Assembly (NCBI RefSeq): GCF_024362785.1
Contig: NZ_CP093301.1
Span: forward strand, 4,650,001 to 4,714,000
Direction: 5' to 3'
Length of the DNA: 64,000 nucleotides
DNA from: Evansella sp. LMS18
Lineage (GTDB): Bacteria; Bacillota; Bacilli; Bacillales; Salisediminibacteriaceae
The translations under genes were made by a program, and so were the position numbers. How positions within the stretch are numbered: the stretch's first letter is position 1; each line of letters starts with the position of its first letter. Below the pieces are notes generated by a model. That model saw nothing but the letters and a program-made list of their open reading frames with translations, did not search any database and was not told the DNA's origin. Below are positions 60,996 through 64,000 of this stretch, piece by piece.

Positions 60996-61937
60996 TTACT
61001 GAGTTATAAACATTTGCGTCCAGTGGTGGCCATTTTCGTCATACCCTACCCCAATATGAGTAAAGTTCCCGTTAAGTATGTTCCCACGGTGACCCTCACT
61101 GTTCATCCACGATTCCACCACCTGCTCCGGCGTCTGCTGCCCCTGAGCGATATTTTCCGCTGCCGCATTAAATTCCACATCATGGTCGCGGATCATATCG
61201 AATGGCGACCCATATGTTGGACTTGTATGGGAAAAATAATTGTTTTCCTGCATGTCATTGGATTTCGTCCTTGCCACATTGCTTAACTGCCCGTGTGCCT
61301 CAAGCTCTGACAATCCATTGTTGCGGCGCTGTTCATTTGTTAATTCAATCACACGCTGTTCCGCCTGGCTTATTCCGCCGCTTGGCTGTTCCTGCTGTTG
61401 CTCCTGCTGTTCCTGTTGTCGTTCCTGTTGATCCTGATCGGTCACAGGTGCACCTTGCTGCTGATCCGGAGCAGCTCTATCCTGCTGTTGTCCCGGCTGC
61501 TGCTGTTCACCTGCATCTCCGCCGGCTCCTCCTTCGCCTCCCTGGCCTCCGCCGATTCCCTGTCGGATACGGTTCATAAGACCTTGGCGTTGTTCAGCAT
61601 TAGCTCCGCCTTGCTCTCCACCTCCATAACGCTTGCCATCATCACCCTTGACTACCTGGAAGTCAAATTTAGCTTCCTGGATTTGCACAGCTTTCGTATG
61701 TGGATACTTACTGCTTGGTGTGTCGGTACTTTCAGCAGAAATGTTGTTAGTGTAGTGGCGGAGATGATTGTCATCACCCATCTCAAACCGGTTAATCTCA
61801 CCCTCGTTAGGATACTGGTTGTTGTTATAGGTATAACCATAATGTCTTGCATTTTCCTCATCAGTTGCTGTATTACAAGCGGCTGCAAGGAATAATAATA
61901 CAAAACATATATATAACATAAAACCTTTTTTATTCAA
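60996..61937 (-). CDS. CAP-domain (YkwD-like) lipoprotein with Gln/Gly-rich linker
   Basis: An envelope lipoprotein of about 313 residues. A signal peptide ends in LAAAC (Cys21). A variable region follows, then a low-complexity linker of Gln, Gly, Glu and Pro at about residues 105-190. The C-terminal 120 residues are a CAP/SCP domain with EQRVIELTNEQRRNNGL, HTSPTYGSPFDMI, AAENIAQG, SWMNSEGHRGNILN and HIGVGY. The frame opens at 61976, but AAGGGAAGTG fits a TTG at 61937, giving a normal signal length. Such proteins act outside the cell, sometimes in spores or cell-wall work; the exact role is unknown. Confidence 0.88.
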   Translation of the reverse strand: MNKKGFMLYICFVLLFLAAACNTATDEENARHYGYTYNNNQYPNEGEINRFEMGDDNHLRHYTNNISAESTDTPSSKYPHTKAVQIQEAKFDFQVVKGDDGKRYGGGEQGGANAEQRQGLMNRIRQGIGGGQGGEGGAGGDAGEQQQPGQQQDRAAPDQQQGAPVTDQDQQERQQEQQEQQQEQPSGGISQAEQRVIELTNEQRRNNGLSELEAHGQLSNVARTKSNDMQENNYFSHTSPTYGSPFDMIRDHDVEFNAAAENIAQGQQTPEQVVESWMNSEGHRGNILNGNFTHIGVGYDENGHHWTQMFITQ

Positions 61938-62188
61938 TACATTCACTTCCCTTCTTAGCTTAGATTTTCTTTTCAACTTTATTTTTTCTAATTTTTCCTT
62001 ATGTATAGGTGGGAAAATAGAGTAAATCTGGGTAAGCCTGAAAAAGAAAAAGCCAGGCGTTTATATGCCCGGCATGTTACTAAATATTTTGTACACTATT
62101 TCTACACATCCCAACGATTTAAGCAGGCTTTAGGAACCAGGTTTCGCTACTCCTTATTTCGCCACTGAAATCACCAACATTTATGCTA

Positions 62189-62254
62189 TTAACGGAACGA
62201 GGATCCCCAGCACTTCCCTGAAGCACCCTTTTTCTCCATTTAACGGAATGAGGA
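62189..62254. repeat. Paired TTAACGGAA(C/T)GAGGA repeats
   Basis: TTAACGGAACGAGGA (62189-62203) and TTAACGGAATGAGGA (62240-62254) lie 51 bases apart. The 418-base spacer between the CAP lipoprotein gene and the ppdK 3' end holds these and a terminator, and no gene. Confidence 0.55.
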
Positions 62255-62305
62255 CCCGTTTACGCTTGTTCCTTTTTTGAATAACGATTCTTTAACCTTG
62301 AATGT

Positions 62306-62334
62306 AAAAAGCAGGGACCAGCTTGCGTCCCTGC
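62306..62334 (-). terminator. Rho-independent terminator of ppdK
   Basis: On the minus strand GCAGGGAC and GTCCCTGC pair (62334-62311, eight-base loop), followed by TTTTTAC. It lies about 22 bases past the ppdK stop. Confidence 0.88.
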
Positions 62335-62355
62335 TAAAACTATAAAACCTTTAAT

Positions 62356-64000
62356 TTATTTCACAACAGCTTCCGTTTTACTATTACGAATCGTTGCCTG
62401 TGCTGCTGCAAGCCTTGCGAGCGGTACACGGTATGGAGAACAGCTCACATAATCAAGCCCGGCATTAAAGCAGAATTCAATGGAAGTTTTCTCTCCGCCA
62501 TGCTCCCCGCAAATTCCTGTTTTCAGCTCTGGCTTTGCTGTTCTTCCGAGTTTCACGCCAGTCTCAACTAACTTTCCTACACCATTCTGGTCAAGCACTG
62601 CGAATGGATTTTCAGGCAGGACTTTATTTTCAATATAGGCCTGTAGAAATTTCCCTTCTGCATCATCCCGGCTGTATCCAAAAGTTGTTTGTGTTAAGTC
62701 GTTTGTACCGAAAGAAAAGAAATCTGCTTCCAACGCAATTGCGTCAGCTGTGAGAGCAGCCCGGGGTACTTCAATCATCGTGCCGACAGTGTAATCCACT
62801 TGTGTGCCAGTTTCATCAGCGATCTGTTCAGCTGTGTTTACAACAAGCTTTCTCATTTCTTTTAGCTCATTTACATGGCCTACAAGAGGAATCATTATCT
62901 CAGGAATGACTTTCATCCCTTTGTTTACCAGTTTTGCAGCCGCATAAAAAATAGCTTTGACCTGCATCTCATAAATCTCCGGGTGAATCATTCCGAGTCT
63001 GCAGCCACGGTGGCCAAGCATTGGATTAAATTCATCAAGCTGGCGTACTTTTCTGAGCAGCTGCTCTTTCTCCTTTAATTCAGGAGAATCAGGGTAAGTT
63101 AACTGTAACTTCGTTATGTCAACTAACAGCTCTTCCTTGTCCGGCATGAATTCGTGAAGCGGCGGGTCCAGAAGCCTTACTGTAACGGGGCGGTCTTCCA
63201 TTGCTTCGAATATTCCTTCGAAATCCTCCTGTTGCATCGGAAGAAGCTGTTCCAGTGCTTCAAGTCTTTCTTCTAATGTATCAGAAAGGATCATCCGCTG
63301 AACAACCGGAACCCGTGATGCATCCATAAACATATGCTCCGTCCGGCAGAGGCCGATTCCTTCCGCTCCAAATTCCACTGCTTTTCTTGAGTCCTGAGGA
63401 TTGTCGGCGTTTGTACGGACTTTCAATTTCCGCACATCATCTGCCCATGACAAAAGAGTCCGGAAATCATCGGATAGTTCCGGTTCTATCATAGGAATTT
63501 CCCCCAGCATGATTTCACCTGTAGAACCGTCAATTGTAATGATTTCTCCGTAGTTTACGACTGTATCTCCTGCAGTAAACTGCTTATTTTTCAAATCAAT
63601 CTTCAGAGCTTCACATCCGCAAATACACGCCTTGCCCATCCCTCTTGCTACCACTGCAGCATGAGAAGTCATCCCGCCGCGGCTTGTAACGACTGCCTGA
63701 GCGGAAATGATTCCGTGGATATCGTCCGGAGTAGTTTCAGGACGAACTAGTATAACCTTTCTGCCGTCGCCTGTAAGCCTTTCCGCTTCATCCGCGTCAA
63801 AAACAACCTGTCCTGTTGCAGCACCAGGGGAAGCTGGCAGTCCTTTTGCAATATGCTGCCGAACGAATGAATCATCGATACGGCGGTGAAGCAGCTGATC
63901 AAGCTGTTCCGGGTCAATACGGAGAAGCGCCTCCTGTTTTCCGATGACTTTATCGTTCACCAGTTCCACGGCAATACGAATAGCAGCTTCCGCTGTCCGT
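62356..64000 (-). CDS. ppdK: Pyruvate, phosphate dikinase, C-terminal part (cut by window edge)
   Basis: The 3' part of ppdK, about 548 codons visible of an enzyme usually near 880 residues. The frame is open to position 64000 (RTAEAAIRIAVELVN at the edge), so the gene continues outside; a GTG at 63969 is internal. The phosphohistidine site is in GGMTSHAAVVARGMG, and the PEP-binding TIM barrel shows GIGLCRTEHMF, the LDPPLHEFMP block, GHRGCRLG, GTNDLTQTTFG and the catalytic Cys near the end (YVSCSPYRVP). It interconverts pyruvate and PEP using ATP and phosphate. Confidence 0.95.
   Translation of the reverse strand, partial: RTAEAAIRIAVELVNDKVIGKQEALLRIDPEQLDQLLHRRIDDSFVRQHIAKGLPASPGAATGQVVFDADEAERLTGDGRKVILVRPETTPDDIHGIISAQAVVTSRGGMTSHAAVVARGMGKACICGCEALKIDLKNKQFTAGDTVVNYGEIITIDGSTGEIMLGEIPMIEPELSDDFRTLLSWADDVRKLKVRTNADNPQDSRKAVEFGAEGIGLCRTEHMFMDASRVPVVQRMILSDTLEERLEALEQLLPMQQEDFEGIFEAMEDRPVTVRLLDPPLHEFMPDKEELLVDITKLQLTYPDSPELKEKEQLLRKVRQLDEFNPMLGHRGCRLGMIHPEIYEMQVKAIFYAAAKLVNKGMKVIPEIMIPLVGHVNELKEMRKLVVNTAEQIADETGTQVDYTVGTMIEVPRAALTADAIALEADFFSFGTNDLTQTTFGYSRDDAEGKFLQAYIENKVLPENPFAVLDQNGVGKLVETGVKLGRTAKPELKTGICGEHGGEKTSIEFCFNAGLDYVSCSPYRVPLARLAAAQATIRNSKTEAVVK

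Noticed and set aside
61202-61895. Long rightward frames opposite the CAP lipoprotein
   Set aside because: They mirror the Gln/Gly-rich linker codons and give low-complexity translations without start signals.

Overview
The window looks like chromosomal DNA of a low-GC, endospore-forming Firmicute of the family Bacillaceae, perhaps from the alkaliphilic or halophilic branch. The evidence is strong AGGAGG-type ribosome sites, frequent TTG and GTG starts, an eps-type biofilm operon, a Vpr-like subtilase, the mtnU/mtnE pair, a proline T-box, an E. coli-length SpeD and several very small genes with good ribosome sites. The genus is inference.

Region 1 (1-34.9 kb) is one very large exopolysaccharide locus read leftwards on the minus strand. 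It opens at about 34.75 kb with an EpsA-like chain-length modulator and an EpsB-like kinase. A 286-base leader that fits the EAR (epsC) antitermination RNA follows, then an EpsC-like nucleotide-sugar dehydratase, galU, twelve glycosyltransferases (five GT2, six GT4 and one TagF-like), an EpsG-like polymerase, an EpsN-like aminotransferase, TagD-like and TagF-like genes, two APH-fold kinases, an ABC flippase, a FemAB/GNAT protein, a PHP tyrosine phosphatase, an initiating sugar-phosphate transferase, an ATP-grasp ligase, a deacetylase with a leucine-rich tail, an acyltransferase, galE and rfbABC. Together these can make UDP-Glc, UDP-Gal, UDP-4-amino sugar and dTDP-sugar precursors, build a lipid-linked repeat, modify it, flip it and polymerise it. 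Parts of 3.8-6.2 kb and 10-15 kb look especially AT-rich.

Region 2 (35-42 kb) holds a zinc-ribbon protein, speD, a vpr-like secreted protease, small hypothetical genes (three of them only 46-58 residues long) and a TerC-family membrane protein.

Region 3 (42-50.3 kb) holds divergent mtnU and mtnE, a 0.5-kb tandem array of palindromes, a class I ribonucleotide reductase pair under a cobalamin riboswitch with its own terminator, and a run of small hypothetical genes.

Region 4 (50.4-64 kb) holds an orphan peptide-binding lipoprotein, cobyrinate a,c-diamide synthase, an M28-type peptidase, a patatin, an SDR oxidoreductase, a two-gene membrane cassette, proS with a T-box leader and a 185-bp tandem repeat array between leader and gene, a CAP-domain lipoprotein, and the 3' part of ppdK running off the right edge.

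The most unusual content is non-coding: the EAR-like leader, SinR-like palindromes, the cobalamin riboswitch on a B12-independent reductase, the T-box split from proS by a hairpin array, the 52-bp palindrome array, two MITE-like elements and a shared 18-bp palindrome at two distant loci.
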